A stretch of 64,000 nucleotides of DNA from Cycas panzhihuaensis (GCA_023213395.1 CM041465.1:234057741-234121740), one strand, 5' to 3'. Shown: positions 35,300 through 47,236, counted from the first letter of the stretch. The notes: generated by a model not told the origin, from the sequence alone. Translations and numbers: made by a program.

Positions 35300-36460
35300 A
35301 ATTTTCACTAACGGCTTTCTCGAATTCAAGGCCCTCTAGGGTGGTGATCTTGTAGGCATCGTTATCGAGACTCTTGAGAATGATAAAGGGGCTGACCCAT
35401 TTAGGTCTGAATTTGGTTAAGAGGTCGTGGAGATATTCCAGTTTGAGGACTTAGTCCCTAGGATGCAAAGGACGAGAACAAAGATGTTTATCGTAGGTCC
35501 TTTACGAGCGAACCTTAGAAGTGAGATTCACTTAGTAAGTGGCCAAGTGTTTCTCATCCAAGGCCTCGAGATCTAAGAGGTGAGCCTGACAAATAGACTC
35601 CTCATTGATAAGACCTTGAAGAGAAACTCATAGAGAAGGGATCTCCACTTCTAATGGGAGTACCGCCTTGGTCCCATAGACTAGGGAGAAAGTTGTTATT
35701 CCCATAGCAGTATGGATAGAGATGCGATAGGCCCACAGAGCAGAAGGGAGTTGGAGGTGCCAATCTCTTTGAGATTGGGCCACGATTTTCTTTAGGATAT
35801 TTATGAGGGTTTTGTTAAATGATTTGACTTGGCCATTTGCCTAGGGCAATAAGGGGACGAGGTCTTGTGGGAAATTTTGAATTTCTCACAAAGTTCGTCC
35901 ATCTCCTTATTACAAAAAGGAGTTCCATTGTTTGTAATCAAGATGTCCAAAATTCTGAAGTAGCAAATGATATGTTGTTAGATGAAGGTGGCTATCATCT
36001 TTCCAAGAGTGGTAATTAGAGGGATTGCTTCTACCCATTTTGTGAAGTACTCTATGGTAGTCAAGATGAACTTATGTTATGATGAAGAGGGCGATGATAT
36101 AACCCCAATAAGGTCCAAACCTCATTGGGCGAAGGGCTATGGAGATACAATGGGATGAAGAGCCTCAAAGGGCACATGGGTGATGTTGGAATGTTCTTAC
36201 CATAGTCAACATCTCAAGGCATAAGCATGGGCATCCTTGAAGAGGGACGGCCAATAATAGCCCATACGGAGGATCCTTTGGGCCATGGATTGGCCCCCAA
36301 AGTGGCCCCTGCAAATGTCGTTATGGCATTCACAGAGTATTTGGTCCACTTCGTCAAGAATGACGCAGCGAAGAAGGATCCCATCAAAGGATCTCTTGTA
36401 CAATACTTCATCTATGAGGAAGTATTGCCTGGTGGTGGTCTGACTTCATGACCTAAATTT
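35300..36460 (-). pseudogene. Integrase of C
   Basis: Minus strand. The zinc-binding N-terminus is open at 36403-36206: ILCECHNDICRGHFGG and MAQRILRMGYYWPSLFKDAHAYALRC. In the core the second catalytic residue reads ILITNNGTPFCNKE (about 35950), Asp to Asn, and the third reads GQVKSFNKTL (about 35815), Glu to Lys. Both changes are G-to-A. The C-terminal domain (35300-35480) matches D. It would have inserted the cDNA into the nuclear genome, but is catalytically dead as read. Confidence 0.8.
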
Positions 36461-36489
36461 ATTACTAGCTTTTGGGCAGTATTGTTGTT

Positions 36490-37200
36490 GGGTGAGGTAC
36501 CATACGATGTCACTGTACCACTCGCTATTAGTGAGCAGATGGGGGGTAGAGTCTTGAATGATCAAGATAGACTCATCAAGGAAAGAATCGTCTACAGGAA
36601 CACCAAACTAGTTAGAGATAGGGGCATTTACAAGTTGTTCTTCCACTACCATCCCCTTCTTTGATTTCCTATTGATGATTTGGAGATCAAATTCCTAGAG
36701 GAGCATGGCCCACCAGGTAGTCCTAGCTATCAAGTTGGATCGAGTGAGTAAGTAATGCAAGGGATCAGACTAAACGATCACCTTAGTGGTATTCCTAAGC
36801 AAGTAGTGCCTAAACTTCTTGGTCACGTGTACCAAGGAGAGGCACTCCTTTTTGGCAGGAGAATAATTAAGTTTAGTAGCCACAAGGGTGTGGCTAATGA
36901 AGTACATGGCTCTCTCAGTTCCTGAATCATCCTCCTGGGCTAACATGGCACCCAGAGATTCATCGGCTACTGAGGTGTATAGGATGAAGGGCCTATCGAA
37001 GAGAGGGGGCTCCAATGTCAGAGTGGGAGCAATGGATTCTTTAAGTCCTTCGAAGGCTTGTTGGGCCTTAGAAGACCAAACAAATGAGGCTCCCTTCTTT
37101 AATAGGCTGGTAAGTGGTTTAGCATTTACAGCGAAGTTTGCTAGAAAGCGCCTGAGGAATCCAAGCCTTCCTAAAAATGACTTAATCTGTCATTGAGTTT
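36490..37200 (-). pseudogene. Classical RNase H of C
   Basis: Open from 37015: FDRPFILYTSVADESLGAML, then YSPAKKECLSLVHVTKKFRHYLL and a V-stop-SDPL segment. In Ty3/gypsy RNase H the first block normally has Asp (LYTDAS); here it is Ser, as in D, so the loss looks ancestral to this family rather than recent decay. It follows RT directly as in other gypsy elements. Confidence 0.8.
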
Positions 37201-37555
37201 TAGGGGTGACATATCAAGGATAGCCTTGACTTTGTCTAGGTCAATTTAGATTCCTTGTTTCAACACAAGGAAACTAAGGAGTATGCTAGAAGTGACAGTA
37301 AACACGTATTTGAGTGGATTGAGGCTTATATGGTACTTACGGCATTGCATAAAGATAGCCCACAAGTCGGCAAGATGATGGGCTCTAACGCGCAAGAGAC
37401 CCATCATGTCATCCATGAAGACTTTCAACAACCTGTTGATAAGATCATAGAAGATGAATTACATCTCCCTTTGATAACTGGTGCCTACATTCTTAAGTCT
37501 GAAAGGCATCACCTTATGGGTAAAGTTAGAAGAAGCAGATGAAAGGCCTTCTTCT
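37201..37555 (-). pseudogene. RT C-terminal part of C (N-terminal part deleted)
   Basis: Holds the polymerase box VFMDDMMGLLRVRAHH (37431-37390) and the downstream QIKSFLGRLGFLRRFLANF connection (about 37190). Upstream of about 37555 the sequence jumps straight to protease-side sequence (37560 on); the D equivalents are about 56640 and 57850, so roughly 1.2 kb with the RT fingers and PR-RT linker is missing. Confidence 0.8.
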
Positions 37556-37659
37556 AAGGGAGATGAGTTGGGGATGACGATAGAATAAGAGGAGGCATGG
37601 GTGGAAGGGCCTTTGTCACACTTCGCTCGACCATGGCTTGCTTAATTAGTTTGATAGGA

Positions 37660-38478
37660 TTGTTTAACAGGAGGAAGTTCACAGGACACAACTCTTATTC
37701 GCCCGTCGTGGATGAATTTGAGTTGCCCCCAGCGAGTCAAGCACACAACTCCCATTTGGTCGAGTCATAGGTGCCCCAAAAGGAGGCTGTAGTCGACATC
37801 TACGTTGAGAACTATAATGTCGGCGAGGATAGTCTTGTCCTAAAGAGTAAGGGGGATCGTAATGGATCCTAAAGGTGTCTTCTCACTACCGCTGTAGCCT
37901 TGACATCGCCATGGAACAGGTTCTAAGGTAGAAACACCAAGCTCTTGCATGACGCGCAAGGGCATGGCATTAACAGAAGAACCATTATCGACGATGGTCC
38001 TTCGCAAAGTGCAATTGGGTGTATTAATGGTAATGGTAAAAGGGAAGTTCCATTAGCGCTCCCTTTCACTAGCAGGAGGAAGGTCCTTAGGATTGAAAGA
38101 AATGGTGGGATTGCGGATTTGGGCAATACCCAAAGCATGAACAGATGTGTCACCCAATCCTAAAGCTTCCAAAAGGAGTGTACACTGCTCAAGACAACTT
38201 CTCAAAACATCCATAATAGACATCTTGGCAGCCACATCATGAAGCTCATCAACGACAGAAAAGGACTTCTCCTTCATCGTAGGTTGAGGAAGGGCTCTCC
38301 TAAAGTCATAGCGAACGGGGTGAACGGGAATGGTCTTGGGAAGCACAGGGACTTCCGGAAGAGAGGTTTTCAGAAGAGGGTCAAGATATAGGATAGATAA
38401 AGAGGCGTCAGTTGCCTCTTTGGCAGCTTGAGACCAGGTTAAAGCATATAAAGGGGTAGCCTTAAGCATTTGGATCAC
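37660..38478 (-). pseudogene. Protease of C
   Basis: A 141-aa open segment (38478-38053) gives the protease leader: SVVDELHDVAAKMSIMDVLR, LLLEALGLGDTSVHALG and SFNPKDLPP. After a stop come TIVDNGSSVNAMPLRV (38000), PWRCQGYSGSEKTPLGS and DYSLLLGHLRLDQMG. The catalytic triplet is Asp-Asn-Gly. It would cleave the Gag-Pol precursor in particles. Confidence 0.8.
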
Positions 38479-38759
38479 CTTCTTTCCCTTGTTTTAGGAT
38501 CGCGAAGGCGAAGGAGTATGATGATTAGGGGAACGTGAAGAAGAAGATGAACCTTGCTCGCCCTTCCCTTTACCGTGCGAAGGCTGTGGGTTTAAAGATC
38601 TTCCTCGGTCTAGTTGTTCTTTTGTTGGGAGTTACGATCACGCTCCCCATGCTTGGGGAATGGATCTATATGGACTGGTTGGTTAAGGTTAGGCCTTGAG
38701 GCACATTTGGGAGAAGGGTCACATTGTGAGGCATCCCTAGGATGTTAAACCCGACAGCG

Positions 38760-40742
38760 TGAATCGTTAGGAAGCATTCTCCATGAACAGAACACCACTT
38801 CTTCTTAAGGCAGGAGTCAGATTTCCTCACTTGAGAGGACTAGGTGCCGCCGCCCTTGGGAGGGGCAGCTTGGGAAGATTGTTGAATAGGTTTGTTGGAT
38901 GTAGGTGATGAAAGAGCCTAAAGCTTGAGTTCCTTCATCATACGCTCAAATGAACGTATGACCAAGGTAAGGGGATCTAAGGTCTTCTCAGTTGAGTGGG
39001 AGGAAGACCTAGTAGGTTGTTGAGTTTTAGTTTCTTTAGTTGGCGGAGGTGCCTCACGTCACTGTGAGGACTTTAGGGGTTTCTTGAGTCTAGCCTAGAT
39101 CTCAATAGCCTCAAGTACCAAACACTACACTATGGCAGAGTCACATGTGGTCGCCCCCATCTTAAGGACTTCTACATGAACTTCAGGGTGGAGTGCATTG
39201 ACAAAGATGTCCCTCTTCAATTCCTCAGGCAAAATAACCTTGGTGGAATGGAGGAGGTCTTGGAATCACTGCACAAAATCATGATTCATCTCATCGTGAC
39301 ATTGTTTAAGTGATAGGAGAGATTTCATTCCACTTTCAAATGGATGAGCAATGTCAAAGTAGTTGACGAACTCATCCACAAGCTGCTGGAATGAATGGAT
39401 GGAATGAGCGGGTAGGCGATAAAACCGCTTAAGGGCATCACCTTGAAGAGATCATGGAAATAGTTTCATTAGGATATGGTCGTAGGCTCAGTATTCTATA
39501 CATGCCATAGAGAAACTACGAACATGCTATGTTGGATCCTGCGATGAAGTCCCATCGAATTTAGGAACATCAGGGGGATGAGGCAGTAAGTTGGTCCTTA
39601 GCACCTCAATGGACAAGGGTGTCAATCTATAATCCATAAAGGGACATGCCCTTGTTTAGATCATAAGATCGACAAAAGATGAGGAAGGTAATGGGCGAGG
39701 AGCGGATGGGAGTAGAGGGCCCATCCCACCTTGAGGAAATACCCCTTATTGAAAAAGGGGCTTGAGGGAAAGCATCTTGAAAAGGAGCTAGGCCTCCTTG
39801 CGAAGGCGCGATGTAAGGTGCTATGCAAGATGGAGAAAACAAGGGGTGAGGGACCAGATTCTATCCATATGGGCCGCCCATGGGTGGTGCGACCCCATAT
39901 GGGTGTAAAGGGTCCACCCCATAAACAAAAAGGTGGTTCCCTTTACCATGCCCCCACGGCTCAGATGTATAGCCTGGAGGTACATAAAGGGAAGACCCAC
40001 TAGACTGAGTTTGAGAGCATGTGAAGATGGGTCCCACATGACTAAAAGTAGAGGCATGAACAGGTCCTCTAGGTCTAATAGGGAATATATGCGCCACGTT
40101 TAGAGGTGGTGTACTCACTTGGATAGGGAGAGGCATGTTAACCCTGAGCTGGGAGAAAGGCATACCTCGAGAGGTCTCGGAAGAGTTGGGACTATAAAGG
40201 GAAGTAGATGGTGTGATGGATGTCCCTAAGATAGATGTGAGAATCGGACGGGATGGATGTGGTGGGATAAACGGGTTACTCATCGTAGGTGGGGTAGATG
40301 TGGATGAAGAAGGCGCCCCACCACGCAAGATGTCTTCAAACCATTTAGGATGTGGTTGAAGGCGAGCGTCATGGAAGCACGCATTGAGAGCTTCAACCAC
40401 ATCAGTAGGAGGGGTATCCACCTTATCGCAAGAGGTAGATGGAACCTCTAACGAAGTGGACCCCTCAGGATGCTCCTCGTAAGAGTCCCCACTTGGGTGA
40501 TAGAACTCAAGAGAAGACGAAACCTCTACTTTATGAGTAGAGGGATGGACATCATGTGGGTGTTGTTGATCACCCAGATAATAGATATGGTCATCACCCA
40601 CTTGGGTGGACCCCGGGAAAGAGGTAGGAAAGTCATGGGCTCCGGAAGCAAAGGCATGGTATGTCCAATCTGAAGGACATCCTTCCATTGTTGAATCAGA
40701 ATCTGATGATAAAAGGAGGTGGTATGTGGGATCTTCTAACAA
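38760..40742 (-). pseudogene. Gag of C
   Basis: An open N-terminal stretch of 293 aa (40742-39861) is rich in Pro, Ser, His and Tyr (LLSSDSDSTMEGCPSDW), followed after stops by the gag core (PFMDYRLTPLSIEVLR-like at 39640; HPEVHVEVLKMGATTCDS-like at 39180) and a Cys/His cluster KKKWCSVHGECF (38812-38777). The start at 40742 lies in the same aligned region as the D start. Retrotransposon Gag forms the virus-like particle and binds RNA. Confidence 0.8.
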
Positions 40743-40946
40743 CGGGGGTAGACCTCATAGGTGACTTAAGAAACATCGCATACAAGACTTACTAACATAT
40801 TAGAAGAGGAAGAGGAACGAAGGTAGTGTAAGTGTTAGGGGCTGCCCAACAAAACCAAAATGAAAGGACTACTAAGAGGTAGTAGGACCAACAAGAAAGG
40901 GAAGAAGACTAATCCCTTACTGGTAAGTCCCTAGTATGGTCAGCAG

Positions 40947-43909
40947 TGGAATCGCATCTGCGGGATGGTAACTACACTCAGTAGAGATTAGAGTAGTCAA
41001 CGACAAAATCCAGAATATAAATATGATCCTACAAGTGGAAGAAACACCACACAGGACATTAGTACATTAGAATGCAGGTTCGGGACCCACGAATAGCGCA
41101 TGACTTCCTCAAAGTAGCTTAGTTCTTTGGTTCAGTGGGCAAGATCCAAGAGAGGTATCTCAGATAGCTCCAAAAGGCGAGGTCTCCCCACCCTTGGATG
41201 GCCAAAAGGAAAAAGGGAGACCCACAGAGGGAGAGGTCCCTTATAAGCAAGGAACATGACACAAGTGCAGCAAGCATGGATGGATGGAAGAAGAATGTAT
41301 AATGGGTGCAAGTGGGACACCCTAAGTCAACAAAGCTAGGATAGGCCTAAAGGAAGAGAAGGGGGTGGCAAGAGAGGAATATTTGTCACGATGCAAAGAA
41401 GAGAGGCACAAACCTTGGCAAGGGCGAGGAAGGCTATGTGTATGCCAGTTGAGGACGTGAAGTATAGAGGTAGTGGTAGCAAAAGTGACATTGTGTATAC
41501 TTTCGAAGAAAGAAAAAGACACAAACTACTCTCCCTCTCTCTCTTTCTCTTTCTGACAATGAAAGCTTAAGGAAAAGAAACGTTTCATACACATACAAGC
41601 ATGCATGCTAACATGATGATGCACCACTAAGGGGATATTTACGATTCGGTGAGAAGAAGAAAGGGGGGAGTATAATCCCTAAGATGCACCTTTCCTAAGA
41701 AAATTCTCATGCAATGTATGAATGAAAGATGAATGCGAGCAAGCAAATTATTACCCTTTTCTTTTTACGTGGTTTGTCATGCAAGAATATACGCCTAGTG
41801 GCAACAAGAAAAGGAAGAGCTAGGCAAGAGGGTATGGCACGTACCCGGAATGTCACGCGGTCGAAAGAGAACTTGTGCTCATGCATCACTTATGTCTTCC
41901 CTTCCTTGCTTGATACGTAGCCGTTGGTGGGGCGGAGATGGAGTGGAGCTTCCTTACCTTCCTCGTGTAAAGAGAGAAGCCAAACGGGAAAGAAAAAAAA
42001 GCAAATGACTATGCAAGAAAGTGGAGAAGTGATAAAGAAACAAAAGAGGGTAAGGGTTTACCCAAATTGAGGTGTTTCCTTCTTACAAGTATCGCTGCAT
42101 AACCTACACCCACAAAGATCCTCACCCTCCCAAGAGGGGTTGCCAAGAAGTAAAGTAGATATATATACAACAATATAAAACCAAGTGCTAAAATATAGTA
42201 TGTTATGTTAGTCAATCCACCACAAAGAACAACTCTGCAAAGCCCTAAAGAAAGCACTAACGCATGTCAAGCAAAGAAGAGGTTAGCCTCGGAATGGCTA
42301 ACCCTCCTACTAACACACGTCCACGATGCCCCAAGATGCAGGGAACAACAGATCGAAATAGCCTATGGGAAAAATATGGAAAGAGGAATGAATGTTGTAA
42401 GGATTGCGAAAGCCACCTACATTGCAAGGATGCTATAGGCAACAAATCGTAACGCAAGATACACCAAAGCTAAAAAAGAGTATTAGGCACTATTAAGGGC
42501 TAAAAGAGAGGCCCAAAAGGGGGGTGTTTAGGCCTGAGATCAGTGCAACAAGTGTTACACATGCTAAAACCCAGGGTAGACTCAATCATAAAGGCTCCTA
42601 GATGGCCCAAGGAAGGCACTGATGAAGGAGAGGAAGGAGGAGCAGGGGTTTGCCCTTGAGGAGCAGGCTTAGTGGGTACGGATCATGCCTTGCTTCCTTC
42701 TACTCACACCTTGTGAACCCTCTCTCACAACGTTCTTGGAGAAAACTAGGGGAGGTTGAGAGATGACTAGGGTACAAGAATACTAAATGGAAATAATGGC
42801 TCTTTCATGTAACAAAACATAAAGAAATGATTTGTATGCTTAAAGGTCATACCTTTGCAAAGTAAACTCAAAGTAGAAGGTGGCAAAAGGTGTGGGATAC
42901 CTATTGGGCTATGTAAGGAGCAGGTCTAACCCTGTAGACAACAAAAAGTGGTAGGTTGGAGGAGCTTACAGGCTTTCTCTGAGTTGTAGGAGGAGTATGC
43001 TTGCTAAAGACTAAGAAATGAGTGTGGAGGCCACACCTGAGCATGGACCTATGCTTGGAGGTGCTAATGGAGGAGCTTACTGCCATGAAACAATGCTACA
43101 ACAGGTGAATCTCAAGCTGGAGTAGCAGAAACGCAGGTATGACTAGTGTTCTATAAAGAGTCCCTTTGAGAAGTAGAGGAGGAAGTCGTTGAAGAGAGTT
43201 GTTAGAGAGGTAAAATGAGTTTTTTTTTGGGATTTATACTTACCCTAACCCTAATCAAGTGATTAGGGTTAGGCTGGGTATGATTTGGTGACTAAACCAT
43301 GTGGCAATTCCACAAAAAAGGTGAGAATTGCCACGACGGATTGAAAAACAGTGTGAAACAGTCGCACCATGGTAAACTTTATGGTATCACTAAGTTTATA
43401 GCAGTGCGAGACCAAAATTCTATAAAAGTAATGGTAAGGGTCCTGGGAGCCCTAAATGAAGATGTTCTAGGTCTAGGAGGGGCTGGTCCTCCTATCCAGG
43501 TGGCTAGGGATAGTCCAAGTAAATATGTTAACTAGACTGAGTAGGACATCAAGAGGTGGGATACCCAAAAATGCTATGGAATGGCACAAAATACTTGTGA
43601 CAAAGACATGAATGGGTCACATGAGTTGGCTGTAGCGCGAGGCAACGTGGAGGTGATGCGGATGGTTGTAGAGTGCCATGGGGACGCCTACCTCATGGAG
43701 AGGTAGGTCTCATGGGTCATCATAGCCTAGGGACATGCGAGATGCTCAAGCAGAAATGCATAATCAATCGTAAAGACGAGTCAACCAATCATGCAATCTA
43801 ACCGATGCTTCAATCTACAATCTCTGAACTAGCCAAGATAAGAGAGAGAAGCATACCTATGCTTACCTAAGTCAATATGTCCATACCTATTCCCGGTAGC
43901 TGGGAAATA
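40947..43909 (-). repeat. 5' LTR of C
   Basis: Starts TGGAATCGCATCTG and ends GCTGGGAAATA (CA decayed to TA). GGATG follows. It contains the minus-strand TATA box AGTATAAATC (43231-43240), directly upstream of it a perfect 14-bp telomere-motif palindrome (43244-43273) and a 10-bp hairpin (43301-43334). The adjacent internal segment 40924-40946 is PBS-like (minus strand CTGCTGACCATACTAGGGAC). Confidence 0.9.
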
Positions 43910-45415
43910 GGATGTACCCCAAGTTGAGCTAATGGGTAACAAGTAGGATAGGTGAGGTCACGTAAAGGTACACACCATTCGTATATGGTGGATAGAAATG
44001 GGTGGTGTAGGGCATATGCCCTTGGTAATAAGGAGGATACGACGATGTGGCATATGGGGCTCCTCTTGATTGGTAGGGAGAAGGGGGTCTCCCATGGGAG
44101 TAAGATGAGTAAGGAGGTGGGTGAGGGTGCCTTGGTCCACCTCGAGGATGAGGACTATATATAGAAGGGATGTAAGTTGGTGCCCCCAAAGGGACAAGTG
44201 TGAAATAAGATGATGAATAGGGGGTTGTTGACCCTCCTTGAGGGAAAACCAAGGATGGGATAGGTTGCATCATTTGGGATGATGGATGAGATAAAGTATT
44301 TTAACCAAAAGGTCCCCAAATAGGAGGGGTAATCCCATAGGGATGGAGTGGGTCCACCCCATATATAGGTAGGGGGTTAGAACCCCATGCCCCCAAGGTT
44401 GTGGTATATACCCTGGGGGGATATATAGGGACGAATCCCCATGACATAGACATGGGAAAATGGGGGCCAAACCTCCATTCCCTAGATGGCAAGGGCATAT
44501 AGGTATGATGGATGAAAGTGGAGGAATAGGGACCATAGTTGGTTATAGGGCATGGTGGATGAAAGTGGAGGAACGAGGACTATAATTGGTTGCAGGATTG
44601 TTGCTTGAAGGGGAGGCATACTTGTCTCTATTTGGGGAGCTTACATGCCTTGTAAAGTTTCTTGATTAGGTGGGGCACCTGTAAGAATGGGTGTCATGGT
44701 GGTGGCCTCTTAGAAAGAGGTCATTGTAGGCTAAATGGAGGAAGGAGGGGAAATACTAGTAGAAGTGAATGTCAAGATGAGGAGTAACCATTGTAGCCAC
44801 CTTAAGGAAGGCTTGATCAACCACCACTTTAAAGCATTCTCTCAAAACCTCCACTACATCCCCAGATGGAGTATGGTTCAGGTCATATGAGGCAAATGGC
44901 TCTTCTTATTGATTGAGATATGCAAGAATGGGATTGGGTACTTGCTCTAAATATAAAACAAGATCATAAAGTTGAGATCCCTCAAGTATATATGCTTGAG
45001 GAGCTACAAAGTATACTTCTATTTGTTCATATGAGTTGTATGAAGGATCTCTGCCAACATGGGCGAGATCTTCATATGGATATTGGGCCTCTGTATCAGG
45101 CCAATCGGGGGTGTACAAGTTGTAGGCCTAATCCAATAGGTATCTCTCCATCAGTGACTCCTCGTCACTTGATTCAATGGGGGCATAAGGTGATGGCACT
45201 TTCAAAGGCAGTAAGCCTCACAAACGATGAAATATACATCACATTCATGAGCTCACCAATCTGCTTGGAAGAGTAGAGAGGGGGGGTAGGGGATAAAACA
45301 CACACAAATCACTAACCAACACCCTAATGAACTCAAGATGTAAAGAGGTGATACAAGGTATGCTTAGAATTATTCAAGGGCCTTCTTATTGGTGAGTCCC
45401 TAATATGGTCACCAG
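43910..45415 (-). pseudogene. Element E: Gag N-terminal half, leader and PBS
   Basis: Collinear with D 59900-61224. Near 45160 the minus strand reads MERYLLD (D: MEGYSSD), followed by an open stretch 45118-44906 (PDTEAQYPYEDLAHVG) and a Pro/Tyr/Ser-rich region 44540-43930 that includes the GVDPLHPYG block (about 44350) seen in C and D. The PBS-like segment at 45393-45415 (minus CTGGTGACCATATTAGGGAC) adjoins the LTR. Left boundary is the C target copy (43910-43914). Confidence 0.8.
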
Positions 45416-47236
45416 TGAAACGCTCCAGACAGTAAGTGATCTAGGATGGTTACACTTTACTAGTGACAAGGGGCCTAGGTGTGGGACCTCTACATATATA
45501 AACAAATCCTATGATGCCAACGTTAGGTGCTTATGTGCTATGTGAGCACGATTAAAAGGGCAGAAGCAACCTAAGACAAAAAGGCTAGACTAGGGGCAAC
45601 GAGTGGACACACGAGTGCATGAAATGAGGGTACAATTGTGGTCCTAAGCTTGCTTCTAGCAAACTCAGGGAGGTAACACACTCATAGATGCAACTATATG
45701 CTCTTTATATTTTTTTATGCACTCATTAAGTCTACACTAATGAAAGGTTGCAATTTACCCTCACAGATTCGGGACTCGTGATTGTGTGATCCCTCCTCAC
45801 GTCTTGGGTTTGTAATAAAGTAGATAATCTATTGGTCCAATTTTCTACCTTGAAAATGCAAAGCAATGCATATAAAAATAAAGGAAGTGTAATGCAACTA
45901 ATCATTTTCTTATTTTTTCTTTATCTTTTCTCTTTTTTTGAATGAAGGAAAGGGAAAAAAAGGGGGGGAGGGGGTGGTAAAAGATAAGCAAACTAAAGTA
46001 GCTCCTTCTTCTTCTTCTTCTTCTTTGTTTTGGAAAAAAAAAGGAAAAGAAGCAACAAGAGAATGAAGAAAACTTTATGCATTTTTTTCTTTCTATCTTT
46101 TTTTCTTTGAAACACAACAAAAACAAAAAACTAAAATGGGTGAGACATACCTGGAGAACAGTAGGTTAAAGTAGCAAAAACCCCCTTCTAGAAAACCGTG
46201 GTGTCCTAGGTGCGATGAGAAGAGAATGGAGATAATACTTACCCACTCCTAAAGGAATTTCAACAATATTTCTTCTTGTCGAAAGCCTTTATGATAGAAA
46301 AAAGACTGTGAAAATCATAAAACTTAAGGGAAAAATGAAAGGAAAGGGGGTGTGGAGATTACCTTTTCGATAGTGGTTGGTATGGAGGTTGTTGAAATGT
46401 TTGTGTGAGGGATAACAATTAAGAGTCTTATAAACTTTTATCTCCTCTTGGCAAACACATTAGTTTCCTACAAGGATAACAATTCTACAATATCTCCAAT
46501 GAAAATGATCATATATAGCTTATAAAAGGGAATAAGCTCAAAGCATAAAAAACCAACCTCAAATCTATGAGCATAAGGGAAGAAAATGGATCGGGTTAGG
46601 GTGCCTCAAAATGACAATTATCTCCCAATCTATAAGGATTCCTAAGTTGTACTTAGGAACCTCCTCAACCTTACAACTTCTAGAATCAACTGACAAAGAA
46701 GCAAATAAAAAGGAAGTTATGAAGAAACATTACCCAATGGGTGAAAGCAATCAAGAAATTAAGGAAACCTTCTAGTTAATCCTACCATAAAATCATACAC
46801 TCATGGAATATGATTATGGCAAACAAGAGAGAAAGGAAATGAAACTAAACAAAATGGAGTAGATTATCTATACCTTGTTAAGATTTGTGGACCAATGGCA
46901 ATTGGTTCTCCTCCAAGGATTCTCAAGTTGCTTTTGGCATATGTTTACAATCTCCAAATGGAAGCTATTGGGTTGAGTCGAATTGTTAGAATTCTAGCAA
47001 AAAATCAACAGCATAACAACATGGTTACTCAATCACAAGAGGGGATTTATAGATGAAGTGAAGGTAGAGGGTTGGTGGTTTTCTACCCACAATGTGTAGA
47101 AAACCGTCAAATAGAAACCATGAGTCTTGCTCATGGTTTAAGAGATTTAACTTAGAAAAAATAAAAAATGATAGGATTGAGGTATGTTTAGCCTTTCCAT
47201 GCTAATGTGAGTCAACCTGAGGTCAACATGGCTCAC
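45416..47236 (-). repeat. 5' LTR of E, first part (D inserted at its right end)
   Basis: Begins TGAAACGCTCC beside the PBS-like segment. It follows the F right LTR (7425-11290) through polypyrimidine stretches (45905-46110 with a (CTT)n run at 46005-46022), a minus-strand TATA box (CTATAAATCC, about 47043-47053), two hairpins (47077-47139) and the AACCTGAGGTCAACATGG block. It ends at the D duplication CTCAC (47232-47236) and resumes at 63796. Confidence 0.8.

Larger units (their letters stand above)
27593..43909 (-). mobile_element. Element C: Tat-like Ty3/gypsy retrotransposon, 16.3 kb
   Basis: The LTRs are 27593-30547 and 40947-43909 (about 2.96 kb each). The duplication is GGAAG on the left and GGATG on the right, one mismatch. 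Minus-strand order: 5' LTR, PBS-like segment (40924-40946), gag, PR, RT (N-terminal part deleted), RNase H, INT; then an opposite-strand spliced gene (32660-34549), a second RNase H (31418-30985), polypurine tract AAGGGGGCAA (30548-30557) and 3' LTR. It is inserted in E Gag in the same orientation. Both catalytic INT residues visible are lost, so it is inactive. Confidence 0.9.

Noticed and set aside
43241-43273. Interstitial telomere repeat array
   Set aside because: Only about two units per arm, arranged as an inverted repeat within an LTR and present in the partner LTR; not a telomere scar.
45905-46125. Lys/Arg-rich ORF in polypyrimidine sequence
   Set aside because: Simple-sequence translation of purine/pyrimidine runs; not conserved with F at the protein level.
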